From Pleomorphomonas sp. (GTDB taxonomy: Bacteria > Pseudomonadota > Alphaproteobacteria > Rhizobiales > Pleomorphomonadaceae), in NCBI GenBank assembly GCA_029976075.1, contig JARKNW010000165.1:1-64000 (forward strand): DNA of 64,000 nt, in the 5' to 3' direction. The notes beneath the pieces are model-generated. The model saw nothing but the letters and a program-made list of their open reading frames with translations. It searched no databases and was not told the origin of the DNA. A program made the position numbers and the translations under genes. Positions 15,709-24,804 of the stretch are shown piece after piece; the stretch's first letter is position 1; the number at the start of each line of letters is the position of its first letter.

Positions 15709-16653
15709 ATGTGCGTTGCCTGCGACTACACCATCCATCGCCGCGATCATCATTATGGCTGGAGCCGGGACTTCACACCGGCCGCCGTGGCAAAATCCGG
15801 CTCGACAATCCAATTCGAGTGTCTCGATAGCTCCGGCGGTCAGCTCGGAACGGGCTCGACGGTGGCCGATGTGGTCAACCTCGATTTCGCCAAGGTCAAC
15901 CCGGTCACCGGTCCGGTCTACGTGGAGGGCGCCGAACCCGGCGACGTGCTGAAGGTCGAGATCCGCGAGTTCGTTCCGTCCGGCATTGGTTGGACGGCGG
16001 TGATCCCCGGCTTCGGCCTCTTGGCCGATCAGTTCACCGATCCGGCCCTGCACATCTGGACATACGAACCAGGGTCCATGGCCCCCTCGCTGTTCGGCCC
16101 CGGCGGCAGCGTGCCGCTCAAGCCGTTCGCCGGCACTATCGGCGTCGCCCCGAGCGAGCCGGGCGTCCACTCGGTCGTGCCGCCGCGCCGCGTCGGCGGC
16201 AATCTCGACATTCGCGACCTCTCCTCGGGCGTCACGCTCTATCTGCCGGTCGAGGTTAAGGGAGCCTTGTTCTCGGTGGGCGACACACACGCCGCCCAGG
16301 GCGATGGCGAAGTCTGCGGCACTGCCATCGAAAGCGCCATGAACGTGACGCTGACGCTCAGCGTTCTGAAAGGCCGGAAGCTCGAGAGCCCGCGCTTCAC
16401 GACGCCAGGGCCGGTCACGCGCCATCTCGACGCTGCCGGCTACGAGGTGACCACCGGTGTCGGTCCCGATCTCATGACGGCGGCGCGCGAGGCGCTCAGC
16501 CGGATGATCGACCTTCTCGCCGCCGAGCATGGCTACGCTCCGGCCGATGCCTACATGCTCTGCTCTGTCGCCGGTGATCTCCGTATCTCCGAGATCGTCG
16601 ATATGCCCAACGTCGTGGTGAGCTTCTATTTCCCGAGGATCGTGCTGTCGTGA
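15709..16653 (+). CDS. Acetamidase/formamidase family amidohydrolase
   Basis: A 314-residue enzyme of the FmdA/AmdA family, which hydrolyses formamide, acetamide or related short amides to the acid and ammonia. Family traits are the short N-terminal part, GPVYVEGAEPGDVLKVEI near residue 67, the central LHIWTYEPG region, GGNLDIRDLSSGVTLYLPV, and VGDTHAAQGDGEVCGTAIE with its conserved His, Asp, Glu and Cys. AAAGGGAGAT precedes ATG 15709. There is no signal peptide, so it acts on imported substrate in the cytosol. It is the catabolic step of the operon governed by the AmiC/AmiR-like pair. The exact amide is not known. Confidence 0.87.
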   Translation: MCVACDYTIHRRDHHYGWSRDFTPAAVAKSGSTIQFECLDSSGGQLGTGSTVADVVNLDFAKVNPVTGPVYVEGAEPGDVLKVEIREFVPSGIGWTAVIPGFGLLADQFTDPALHIWTYEPGSMAPSLFGPGGSVPLKPFAGTIGVAPSEPGVHSVVPPRRVGGNLDIRDLSSGVTLYLPVEVKGALFSVGDTHAAQGDGEVCGTAIESAMNVTLTLSVLKGRKLESPRFTTPGPVTRHLDAAGYEVTTGVGPDLMTAAREALSRMIDLLAAEHGYAPADAYMLCSVAGDLRISEIVDMPNVVVSFYFPRIVLS

Positions 16654-18356
16654 CGGATATGAGCGGAGACTTCAGGAAAGAGGATGTGCCGGTGCTCCGC
16701 GTCGACGGGTTGACCGTCGACGCGCTGACCGATCGTGGTGCAAAGCGTGTCCTCGACACGGTGAGCTTCGATCTGATGGCAGGGGAGACGCTCTGTCTTG
16801 CTGGCGAAAGTGGTTCCGGCAAATCGGTAACGTCGCTGTCCGTGATGCGGCTGCTGCCGCGTGCCTCGTTGCGGATCGTCTCCGGTTCGATAAGGCTCGG
16901 CGATCGCGATCTCACCGGCCTCAGTGAACGAGCCATGCGGGACGTGCGCGGTCGCGACGTCGCCATGATCTTTCAGGAGCCGATGACATCGCTCAATCCT
17001 GTGATGACCATCGGCAAACAGCTTCTGGAACCCATCCTGATTCATCAGGGCGGTGACGAAGCCTCTGCCCGCGTGCAGGCGCTCCGCATGCTGGAGGCGG
17101 TGCAGATCACCGAGCCGGCTCGGCGCCTCGGCCAGTATCCGCATGAACTCTCCGGCGGCATGCGCCAGCGGGTGATGATCGCCATGGCGCTGTCCTGCCA
17201 GCCAAAAGTGCTGATTGCCGACGAGCCTACCACTGCCCTCGACGTCACCGTGCAGGCGCAGATCCTGAAACTGATGCGCGAGCTTAAGGGCGAGTTTGGC
17301 ACCTCCACCATCCTGATCACCCATGACATGGGCGTCGTTGCCGAGATGGCCGATCGGGTTGCCGTCATGAAGGATGGCCGCATCGTCGAGATAGGCTCTG
17401 CGGTCGATGTTTTCGAGCGTCCGGTGCAGAGCTATACGCGCGAGCTGATTGCCGCCGTGCCGCGGATCGGCGCCTGCGCCGGCACTGACGGTCCGCCAGC
17501 CGTAACAGCGGAGGCAAAGGCGGCACCACCAGCCGAGAAATCGCTGCAGCCGGTGCTGGCCGTCCAGAATCTCAAGGTGACCTACGGCGCCCGTGCCAGC
17601 CTGTTTGGCCGCAAGGCAGGGCAGCTCGCGGTGGACGGTGTCTCCTTCGAGCTACGGGCCGGTCGCACGCTCGGCCTCGTCGGCGAGAGCGGTTCGGGCA
17701 AGTCGACCACCGGCAAGGCCGTACTCGGCCTCATCCCCTACGAGGGCTATGTCGCCATCGACGGCGAGGAACTGATGGATCTCTCCGTCAGGGCCATGCG
17801 CCCGGTCAGGCGCCTTGCCCAGATGATCTTCCAGGACCCCTACACCTCGCTCGACAGCCGCATGACGGTGGGTGCCGCCATTGCCGAACCGATGGCAATC
17901 CATGGCCTAGGAGACCGGACGGACCGCGCCGATCGGGTTGCCGAGTTGCTGCGGCGTGTCGGTCTGACACCTGACGTGGCAAGCCGCTACCCGCACGAGT
18001 TCTCCGGCGGACAGCGTCAGCGTATCTGCATCGCCCGCGCCCTGTCGTTGAAGCCGAAGCTCATCGTCGCCGACGAGAGCGTTGCCGCGCTCGACGTCTC
18101 GGTCCGGGCCAAGGTGCTCGATCTCATGCTCGAGTTGCAGGAGACCGAAGGACTCGCCTATCTCTTCATCTCACACGACATGGCGGTGATCGAGCGCATG
18201 TCGCACGACGTCGCGGTCATGAATGGTGGCAAAATCGTCGAATATGGCTCGCGACGCAGCGTCTTCGAGGCGCCCCGGCAGGACTATACACGCCGGCTGA
18301 TTGCAGCGGTGCCCATTCCAGATCCCTCAAGGCGACGCCTCGCGCTCGTCGGCTGA
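16650..18356 (+). CDS. Fused ABC transporter ATP-binding protein (DppD-DppF type)
   Basis: A 568-residue protein with two nucleotide-binding domains in one chain. Domain 1 has Walker A GESGSGKS, signature LSGGMRQR and Walker B LIADEPTTALD. Domain 2 has Walker A GESGSGKS, signature FSGGQRQR and Walker B LIVADESVAALD. The usual DEPT is DESV in domain 2, but the catalytic Asp-Glu pair is kept. A linker near residues 275-300 joins the halves. GTG 16650 overlaps the stop of the amidase gene; ATG 16659 is an alternative start. It powers the permeases encoded at 12168-13938. It is the last gene of the operon and converges on the purine cluster. Confidence 0.9.
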   Translation: MTDMSGDFRKEDVPVLRVDGLTVDALTDRGAKRVLDTVSFDLMAGETLCLAGESGSGKSVTSLSVMRLLPRASLRIVSGSIRLGDRDLTGLSERAMRDVRGRDVAMIFQEPMTSLNPVMTIGKQLLEPILIHQGGDEASARVQALRMLEAVQITEPARRLGQYPHELSGGMRQRVMIAMALSCQPKVLIADEPTTALDVTVQAQILKLMRELKGEFGTSTILITHDMGVVAEMADRVAVMKDGRIVEIGSAVDVFERPVQSYTRELIAAVPRIGACAGTDGPPAVTAEAKAAPPAEKSLQPVLAVQNLKVTYGARASLFGRKAGQLAVDGVSFELRAGRTLGLVGESGSGKSTTGKAVLGLIPYEGYVAIDGEELMDLSVRAMRPVRRLAQMIFQDPYTSLDSRMTVGAAIAEPMAIHGLGDRTDRADRVAELLRRVGLTPDVASRYPHEFSGGQRQRICIARALSLKPKLIVADESVAALDVSVRAKVLDLMLELQETEGLAYLFISHDMAVIERMSHDVAVMNGGKIVEYGSRRSVFEAPRQDYTRRLIAAVPIPDPSRRRLALVG

Positions 18357-18374
18357 CAGAAAGGCCGACCGCCC

Positions 18375-20165
18375 TCAGAGCAGAACCTCGACCTTCTCGA
18401 AGCGCGTCACGTCGATCAGGCCGAGATCGGAGATGCGCAGCTCCGGGATGACGACGAGGCCGAGCAGGGATTGCTGCATGAAGGCGTTGTTGAGTTTGCA
18501 GCCGCAGGTCTTCATCGCCGAAACCATCGCTTCGGCCTCCCTGGCGATCAGCTCGGCCCGCTTGTCCGACATCAATCCGGCGATTGGCAGTTCGACGGTG
18601 GCGATTTCCTGTCCGTCGCGGAAAACGGTCACTCCACCGCCTATGTCGGCCAGTCGGTTGGCGGCTTTCGCCATATCGTCCTTCGACGTGCCGACAACGA
18701 TCATCTGATGGCTGTCGTGGGCGAAAGTCGAAGCGATGGCGCAGGCGCTGTCGTAGCCGAAGCCGGAAACGAAGCCGTTGACCACACCCCCCGTGGCTCG
18801 GTGCCTCTCGACCAAGGCGACCTGGCAGATATCGGCCGCCACGTCCATCTCGACGATGCCGCTCCTGACTTCGAGTTCCGCCTCGAGTGCCCGGGTCGGC
18901 GCCTGGTTCTCGATGATGCCGATGACGCGGGCGCGAACGGAGCCGGCTCCAGTTGGTGCGATGACGTCGAAATCGGTAGCGGACAGCCTGCGGCCGAGCT
19001 TCACGGTGTTCTTGGCAAAGGGCGGATAGCTTGCCGGAGGGATGTCGATGGCCAGGCGCCCATCGCGCGCCACAACCCTGCCTGCCGCCACCACCATCTC
19101 GATCGGCAGTGCCACGAGATCGGAACTGATGACGACGTCGGCGCGGCGTCCCGGCGAGATGGAGCCGATGTCGCGCTCCATGCCGAAATGCTGGGCGGTG
19201 TTGATCGTCGCCATCTGGATGGCGGTGATCGGCTTCAGGCCCTGCGCGATCGCATGACGAAGCACGCGATTCATGTGTCCTTCCTCGACCAGCGTCGCCG
19301 AATGGCAGTCATCCGTACACAGGATGAAGTTGCGGGGGTCGAGGCCGTCTTCGGTCACCGCCTTGATCTGCACCGCCACATCGTGCCAGGCCGATCCATA
19401 GCGCAGCATGGCGCGCATGCCGCGGCGAACGCGCTCCACGGCATCGATCCGGCGCGTGCCCTCGTGATCATCCGCCGGGCCGCCAGCCACATAGGCATGG
19501 AACATCGGGCCGAGATCGGGCGAAGCGTAGTGTCCGCCCACCGTCTTGCCGGCATCCTGCGTGGCACCGATCTCTCCGAGCATCTTTCCGTCGCCGAATG
19601 CCACGCCGGGGAAGTTCATCATCTCGCCGAGGCCACAGACCTGCGGCCAGGTGAGCGCTTCGCGAACGTCTTCGACCGTGATTTCCGCGCCGGCATTTTC
19701 GAGGCCGGGGGCCGCCGGCACGCAGGATGGGACCTGTATCTGGATGTTCACTGGCAGGCCGGCAGCTTCGTCGTGCATCAGGCGAACGCCCTTGAGGCCG
19801 AGCACGTTGGCGATTTCGTGCGGATCGACGAACATCGAGGTTGTGCCATGCGGGATGACGGCCCGCGCGAACTCGGTCACCGTCAGCATGCCGCTCTCGA
19901 CATGCATGTGGCCATCGCAAAAGCCGGGAATCAGATAGCGGCCTGCGACGTCGATCACCTCGGTGTCCGAGCCGATGGCATAGCCGGCATCCGGCCCGAC
20001 GTAAGCGATGCGGCCGGCCGCAATGGCTATATCGGTAGCTGCGATGATCTCACCGGAGTAAACATTCACCCAGCGGCCATTCCGGATCACCATGTCCGCG
20101 GGGCGGCGGCCCATGGCGACGTCGACGAGATGTGGAGCGGCTTCGCTCCAGCTCTGGATGGGCAT
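18375..20165 (-). CDS. Adenine deaminase (canonical paralogue)
   Basis: A 596-residue amidohydrolase of the AdeC/Ade family, converting adenine to hypoxanthine and ammonia. Metal and active-site motifs are complete: DGHMHVESGM, VDPHEIANV, DDHEGT and CTDDCHSA, followed by the C-terminal adenine-deaminase domain (SGFGYDSACAIASTFAHDSHQMIVVG). GAGG lies upstream of ATG 20165. It is the last gene of a six-gene minus-strand operon and starts 15 bp after the permease stop. With the upstream importer it forms a purine uptake and nitrogen-release pathway. A second, more divergent paralogue opens the same operon. Confidence 0.9.
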   Translation of the reverse strand: MPIQSWSEAAPHLVDVAMGRRPADMVIRNGRWVNVYSGEIIAATDIAIAAGRIAYVGPDAGYAIGSDTEVIDVAGRYLIPGFCDGHMHVESGMLTVTEFARAVIPHGTTSMFVDPHEIANVLGLKGVRLMHDEAAGLPVNIQIQVPSCVPAAPGLENAGAEITVEDVREALTWPQVCGLGEMMNFPGVAFGDGKMLGEIGATQDAGKTVGGHYASPDLGPMFHAYVAGGPADDHEGTRRIDAVERVRRGMRAMLRYGSAWHDVAVQIKAVTEDGLDPRNFILCTDDCHSATLVEEGHMNRVLRHAIAQGLKPITAIQMATINTAQHFGMERDIGSISPGRRADVVISSDLVALPIEMVVAAGRVVARDGRLAIDIPPASYPPFAKNTVKLGRRLSATDFDVIAPTGAGSVRARVIGIIENQAPTRALEAELEVRSGIVEMDVAADICQVALVERHRATGGVVNGFVSGFGYDSACAIASTFAHDSHQMIVVGTSKDDMAKAANRLADIGGGVTVFRDGQEIATVELPIAGLMSDKRAELIAREAEAMVSAMKTCGCKLNNAFMQQSLLGLVVIPELRISDLGLIDVTRFEKVEVLL

Positions 20166-20180
20166 GGCAACCTCGGTTGT

Positions 20181-21113
20181 TCAGTGTCGTAGGAAGGGAA
20201 TGCCAAGCCGCGCCGGCTGGCCGGAGCGCGTACGCACCACGGCGAGCAGCAGGATCGAGGCGGCATAGGGCAGCATCAGGAAGAACTGATAGGGAATGGC
20301 AACGCCCATGCCCTGCGCATGGATGGCGAGGCTGTCGAGCACGGCGAACACAAGCACGGCAATCGTCGTCCTGAGCGGCCGCCAGTTGCCGGCGATGACC
20401 GCGACGATGGCAAGCCAGCCGCGCCCTCCCGAGATATCCGGCCGGAACTCGGTGGCAAAGGCCAGCATCATGAACCCGCCGCCAAGCGCCGTCAGGGCTG
20501 ATCCGACAAGCAAGGCACCATATTGACGCCTGGCCACCGAGAGTCCCTTGGCTTCCAGGAACTCGGGATTCTCGCCGGCGGCACGGCACTCGAGGCCCGG
20601 GCGCGTCCGCGACAGGAAAACCGAAACGAGCGGCACCAGAAGGAAAGCCGCATAGGTCAGGAGATGCTGGTTGAACAGAATCGGACCGATGCCCGGGATG
20701 TCCGAGAGCAGGGGGATGGGCCACCGGTCGATGGTGGCATAGCCGGCCGGCTTGCCGCCAGCGGTATAGCTGCGAAACAGGAACAGCGTCAGTCCGCTGG
20801 CCAGCAGGTTGAAGCCGAGGCCAGTAACGAAATGGTCGACCTTCAGGCTGACGGTGAGAAGGCCGATCACCAGCCCCGCGGCAACGCCTGCCAGCATGGC
20901 GGCCAAGGCTGCTTCGACAGGGGATCCCGTCTCGCACATGGCGACATAGGCGGCGAGGCAGCCGCAGAGCATGGTGCCCTCGACACCCATGTTCCAGATG
21001 CCGGCCCGTTCGGTCAGGAGTTCGCCGAGCGCCGCGAGCAGGATGATCGTCGCGGCGCCCACCGAGGCAGTGAGGATCGAAAGGAGGATGGCTGGGGTCA
21101 GGAGCTCAGCCAT
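20181..21113 (-). CDS. Nucleoside-type ABC transporter permease (YufQ/NupQ-like)
   Basis: A 310-residue permease of the BPD_transp_2 (RbsC/YufQ) family with eight to ten membrane segments and the block RAGIWNMGVEGTMLCGCLAAYVAM near the N terminus. ATG 21113 is chosen because AAGGAGG lies 6 nt upstream, and it overlaps the end of the preceding permease gene by 8 bp. It pairs with that permease, the ATPase and the BMP-type binding protein in an importer of the type known for purine nucleosides and nucleobases. Confidence 0.88.
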   Translation of the reverse strand: MAELLTPAILLSILTASVGAATIILLAALGELLTERAGIWNMGVEGTMLCGCLAAYVAMCETGSPVEAALAAMLAGVAAGLVIGLLTVSLKVDHFVTGLGFNLLASGLTLFLFRSYTAGGKPAGYATIDRWPIPLLSDIPGIGPILFNQHLLTYAAFLLVPLVSVFLSRTRPGLECRAAGENPEFLEAKGLSVARRQYGALLVGSALTALGGGFMMLAFATEFRPDISGGRGWLAIVAVIAGNWRPLRTTIAVLVFAVLDSLAIHAQGMGVAIPYQFFLMLPYAASILLLAVVRTRSGQPARLGIPFLRH

Positions 21114-22173
21114 GACGACCCTCCTTGCGGACAATGCGAAGCCGGTACCGCGTGAGCACGGTTGCCCCCAGCACGAACAGCAGCAGGATGCCCTGCATGG
21201 CCGGCACGAGTGCCGAGGGGACGTCGGTCAGCACGCTCATGTAGAGCGCTCCGTTGGCCATGGCGCCGAAAGCGAGGGCGGCGACCAGCGTTCCCCATGG
21301 GTTGAGTGCACCGATCATGCCGACGATGATGCCGGTGTAGCCGAGACCATTCAGCACCTCGGCCCGCAGGCGATAGTTGATGCCGAACACTTCCGAGACG
21401 CCGGCGAGAGCCGATAGCGCGCCGGATATCGCCATGACCACGACCACGGTGGTGGCAACCCGCACGCCCTTGTAGCGCAAGGCGACCGGGTTGAAACCGA
21501 GCCCACGCAGCTCGAAGCCCAGCGATGTCCGCGCGATCAACATGGCCACGGCCACCGTCGCCAACACCGCCAGTGGCGCGCCGAGGTGCAGGCCGAAGAA
21601 CTCCGGCAGGTGAAAGTTGTCGGCGATCAGCGGCGTCTGGTGATAAGCCGTCGAGCCGGCCTCGATCCAGGGGCCACCGGAGAGGAGATAGGACAGGAGA
21701 TAGACGACGATGTAGTTCAGCATCATCGTCGAGATGATCTCATTGACTTCGAAGCGCGTCTTCAGCACGGCGCAAAGGGCAGCTATGGCTGCGCCGCCGG
21801 CAATGGAGGCCAGTATGATGGCTGGAACCGCAACAATCGCCGGGGCGCCTTCCAACTGCAGCGACATCCAGTAGCCGGCCATGGCACCTGCAAAAACCTG
21901 TCCCTCCTGGCCGATGTTCCAGATGCCGGCGCGGAAGGCCATGACGGTGGCGAGCCCCGTGAAGACAAGCGGGATGGCAGCCACGAGGCTCTGGCCAATC
22001 GCTTCGGTGTCGCCGAAAGCTCCTTGCCAGAGCGCGCCCAGGCCATCGGCGACATCGGCTCCGGCGGTCATGATCAGGATAACCGATGCCAGCAGACCGG
22101 CGGCGATGGCCAGAAGATAGGCCACGGTCTGTGCGATCCAGCCGGCACTGTCGCGGTGCTCGAGGACGATCAT
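21106..22173 (-). CDS. Nucleoside-type ABC transporter permease (YufP/NupP-like)
   Basis: A 355-residue permease of the BPD_transp_2 family, longer at its N terminus than its partner, as is usual for the YufP subunit. It carries MAFRAGIWNIGQEGQVFAGA, the paralogous counterpart of the motif in the second permease, and about ten membrane segments. Its ATG overlaps the ATPase stop by 4 bp (ATGA) and its end overlaps the next permease by 8 bp, so the three proteins are translationally coupled. Confidence 0.88.
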   Translation of the reverse strand: MIVLEHRDSAGWIAQTVAYLLAIAAGLLASVILIMTAGADVADGLGALWQGAFGDTEAIGQSLVAAIPLVFTGLATVMAFRAGIWNIGQEGQVFAGAMAGYWMSLQLEGAPAIVAVPAIILASIAGGAAIAALCAVLKTRFEVNEIISTMMLNYIVVYLLSYLLSGGPWIEAGSTAYHQTPLIADNFHLPEFFGLHLGAPLAVLATVAVAMLIARTSLGFELRGLGFNPVALRYKGVRVATTVVVVMAISGALSALAGVSEVFGINYRLRAEVLNGLGYTGIIVGMIGALNPWGTLVAALAFGAMANGALYMSVLTDVPSALVPAMQGILLLFVLGATVLTRYRLRIVRKEGRHG

Positions 22174-23678
22174 GCCGCCTCCAGCTTCTGGCCGGCCATC
22201 ATCAGGCCGATGTCTTCGATGCTGGTGGAGTTAGCATCGACAATCCCCATCAAGCGACCTTGAAACATGACACCGATGCGGTCGGACAAGTTGAGGAGAT
22301 CCTCAAGCTCCGAGGACGCGAGGATCACCGCGCAACCGGCTGCGCGCTTCTCCACGAGACGACCATGGATGTATTCGATCACGCCGACATCGAGCCCACG
22401 GGTTGGTTGGTTGGCCAGCAGTACCCGGCTTGCCGCCGCAAGCTCGCGGGCAAGAACGACGCGCTGGGCATTGCCACCCGACAGAGCGCGAGCGCGGGTA
22501 TCGGTAGAGGGCGCAGCGATCTGATAGTCGTCTATGGCCGTGGTCGCCGCGACCCGGATGGCATTGCGGTTCAAGAAGTGCCCGTTGGCGAAAACGTCGC
22601 GATGACTGCCGAGCGCGATGTTCTCGGCAATCGTGAAATCGCCCACCAACCCTTCGCTCAGTCGATCTTCGGGAATATGCCCGACACCGAGTTTCTGGAT
22701 GGCGTGAATATCCAGATCGGCAAGGAGCTCGCCGTCGATCAGGATCCGGCCGGAGGAAAGCGGCAGGACGCCGGCGATGGCTTCCATCAGGGGCTTCTGG
22801 CCATTGCCGGCGACGCCGGCGAGGCCGAAGATCTCGCCCTTGGCCACAGAAAAATTGATGTCATCGAGGATCGGAGCGCCGCCCGGGCGTCGAATGGTCA
22901 CATGCTCGACGCTGAGGCAGGGGCGGCCTGGGCGAGAGCCGCCGCGATATTTTCTTTCCACCTCTCTGCCGACCATCAGCCGCGTCAGCTCCTGAGGCGT
23001 GGTGTCGCGGGTGCTACGCTCCCCGACGACCTGACCCTGACGGAGCACGATGACGCGGTCGGACCGCATTACCTCGTCGAGGGAGTGGGAAATGAGAATG
23101 AGGGCGACGCCGGCTGCCTTCAGTTCATCGATGATCCGAAAGAGCTTGCGCGATTCCCTGAGGTCGAGCGTCGCAGTCGGCTCGTCCAGAATGAGCACAG
23201 CGGCTTCATGGTAGAGCGCCTTGAGCAGCTCGACCCACTGCCGCTCGCCGACCGTCAGATCGCCGACGCGGGCATTCGGCTTGACGGAAATGTCGTAGCG
23301 CTGGCAGAGCGCGCGCAGCTTCTTTTCGGCGGCGCGGTAGTTCACGAACAGACCGCGCTCGTGACCCAGGATGATGTTTTCCAGTACCGTGAAATCGTCG
23401 ACCAGCACGAAATGCTGGTGCACCAGCGCAATGCCTGCACCGATGGCGTCGGCGGCCGTCGAAAACCGAACCGGTTTGCCGTCGAGCAGGATTTCACCGT
23501 CGTCGGGGGCATGAAGTCCGGCAAGGCAGGCCGATAGCGTCGACTTGCCAGCTCCGTTTTCGCCGAACAGGCAGACGAGCTCTCCGGCCGCGACGTCGAA
23601 GCTGACCGAGTCGTTGGCGCGGACCGGGCCGAAGGTCTTTGTAAGGCCGCGAACCGAGAGCACGGGCTGGGGGGGCAT
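22170..23678 (-). CDS. Nucleoside-type ABC transporter ATP-binding protein (two NBDs, YufO-like)
   Basis: A roughly 502-residue ATPase with two nucleotide-binding halves. The first has Walker A GENGAGKS, a degenerate signature (LTVGERQWVEL) and Walker B LILDEPTATLD. The second has a degenerate Walker A (GLAGVAGNGQK), a good signature LSGGNAQR, and Walker B LLANQPTRGLD, where Asp-Glu are replaced by Asn-Gln. Such asymmetry is usual in sugar/nucleoside-type ATPases, so only one composite site is likely to hydrolyse ATP. ATG 23678 is preferred since AGGA lies 7 nt upstream; ATG 23684 and GTG 23723 are in frame. Confidence 0.88.
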   Translation of the reverse strand: MPPQPVLSVRGLTKTFGPVRANDSVSFDVAAGELVCLFGENGAGKSTLSACLAGLHAPDDGEILLDGKPVRFSTAADAIGAGIALVHQHFVLVDDFTVLENIILGHERGLFVNYRAAEKKLRALCQRYDISVKPNARVGDLTVGERQWVELLKALYHEAAVLILDEPTATLDLRESRKLFRIIDELKAAGVALILISHSLDEVMRSDRVIVLRQGQVVGERSTRDTTPQELTRLMVGREVERKYRGGSRPGRPCLSVEHVTIRRPGGAPILDDINFSVAKGEIFGLAGVAGNGQKPLMEAIAGVLPLSSGRILIDGELLADLDIHAIQKLGVGHIPEDRLSEGLVGDFTIAENIALGSHRDVFANGHFLNRNAIRVAATTAIDDYQIAAPSTDTRARALSGGNAQRVVLARELAAASRVLLANQPTRGLDVGVIEYIHGRLVEKRAAGCAVILASSELEDLLNLSDRIGVMFQGRLMGIVDANSTSIEDIGLMMAGQKLEAA

Positions 23679-23731
23679 CGTCATGTCCTGATGGATGGTG
23701 CCCGGCGCTGGCTCACCGGGCACCTGCCTCG

Positions 23732-24745
23732 TCAGTCCGAGGTGGGAACCGCGAGATCGACGGGGATGACCAGTTCCTTGGAGTTGATCTTGGCCTCGAG
23801 GGCCTTCACTTCGGTTTTCACCTCGGCGGGGATCTTGTCGTCATAGGCATGATAGCCGGAAATGCTGCTGCCGCCCTCGGCCTGCGAGAACCAGCGCTCC
23901 TTGACGTTGCCGGCATAAGGCTTGCCGTTGGCGGCATGCTCATACCAGGCGTCGATCACCCACTTGAGGTCGGGCTCCCAGGAGATCAGCGACGAAGCGA
24001 CCACCGAGGCCGGCGCCCGCTCGCCCTGATCGACATAGTTACCGAAGCACTTGATGTTGGCCTTCTCGCAGGTCTCGAAACTGCCAGCGAGCTGGAAGAT
24101 CAGGTCGGCACCGGCGGAAATCTGCGCATTGGTGAACTGCTCGGCCTTGGCCGGGTCGTACCAGCTCTCGATGAAGGCCACCTTGCGCTTGACGCCGGGA
24201 TTGACCGACTTGGCGCCCGCGAAGAAGGAGTTGATCTGATCGTTGACGTCCTCGGACGGAAACTGCCCGACCACGCCAACAGTGTCCGACTTGGTCATCC
24301 GGCCGGCGAGAACGCCGAGCAGGTAGGACGGTTCGTGCACGCGCTTGTAGTCGTAGTAGACGTTGCCACCGAGCCCTTCGTTGCCGGAGCCGACCACCAC
24401 GAACAGCACGTCCGGATACTTGTCCTTCAGGGCCTTGACCTGGTCGGAATAGGAACTGTGCGCCCAGATCACCTGGTACTTGCCCGACTTGGCGAGCAGT
24501 TCCATGGCGTCCTTGGCCTTTTCGCCTTCGACCCCATCGACATGCTTGGTGGTGATCTTGAGGCCGTGCGGCGCTTGCTTGGTGATGGTCTCGATGTCGC
24601 GCAACAGCGTGGCATCCCAGTCGGCCTCGGGGCCGGTGGCGAGGATCATGCCGATGCCGAGCTTGGTCGGCGCTTCGGCCAGCGCGGCTCCGCTGACAAG
24701 GGTCAGCGAGACGAGGGCCGCGGCCCCCAGGAAGGCGAGTTTCAT
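23732..24745 (-). CDS. BMP-family substrate-binding protein (purine nucleoside type)
   Basis: A 337-residue periplasmic protein of the BMP (PnrA/Med) family. A signal peptide of about 23 residues ends ALAEAP. Family blocks follow: GPEADWDATLL, VVGSGNEGLGGNVYYDYKRVHEPSYLLGVLAG, and IFQLAGSFETCEKANIKCFG, with a pair of cysteines late in the protein. ATG 24745 has AGGGGAA upstream. Known members bind purine nucleosides, and the adenine-deaminase neighbours support a purine ligand here. Confidence 0.87.
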   Translation of the reverse strand: MKLAFLGAAALVSLTLVSGAALAEAPTKLGIGMILATGPEADWDATLLRDIETITKQAPHGLKITTKHVDGVEGEKAKDAMELLAKSGKYQVIWAHSSYSDQVKALKDKYPDVLFVVVGSGNEGLGGNVYYDYKRVHEPSYLLGVLAGRMTKSDTVGVVGQFPSEDVNDQINSFFAGAKSVNPGVKRKVAFIESWYDPAKAEQFTNAQISAGADLIFQLAGSFETCEKANIKCFGNYVDQGERAPASVVASSLISWEPDLKWVIDAWYEHAANGKPYAGNVKERWFSQAEGGSSISGYHAYDDKIPAEVKTEVKALEAKINSKELVIPVDLAVPTSD

Positions 24746-24804
24746 GGTTCCGTTCCCCTTTTCTTGCCGCCCGGGTGTGAAGCCGACAACCGCGGCGGTT
24801 CCGC

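Noticed and set aside
18471..20192. A 573-codon plus-strand frame opposite the adenine deaminase
   Set aside because: It is a high-GC antisense shadow with His/Asp/Arg-rich composition and no domain. The minus-strand deaminase has all its motifs.
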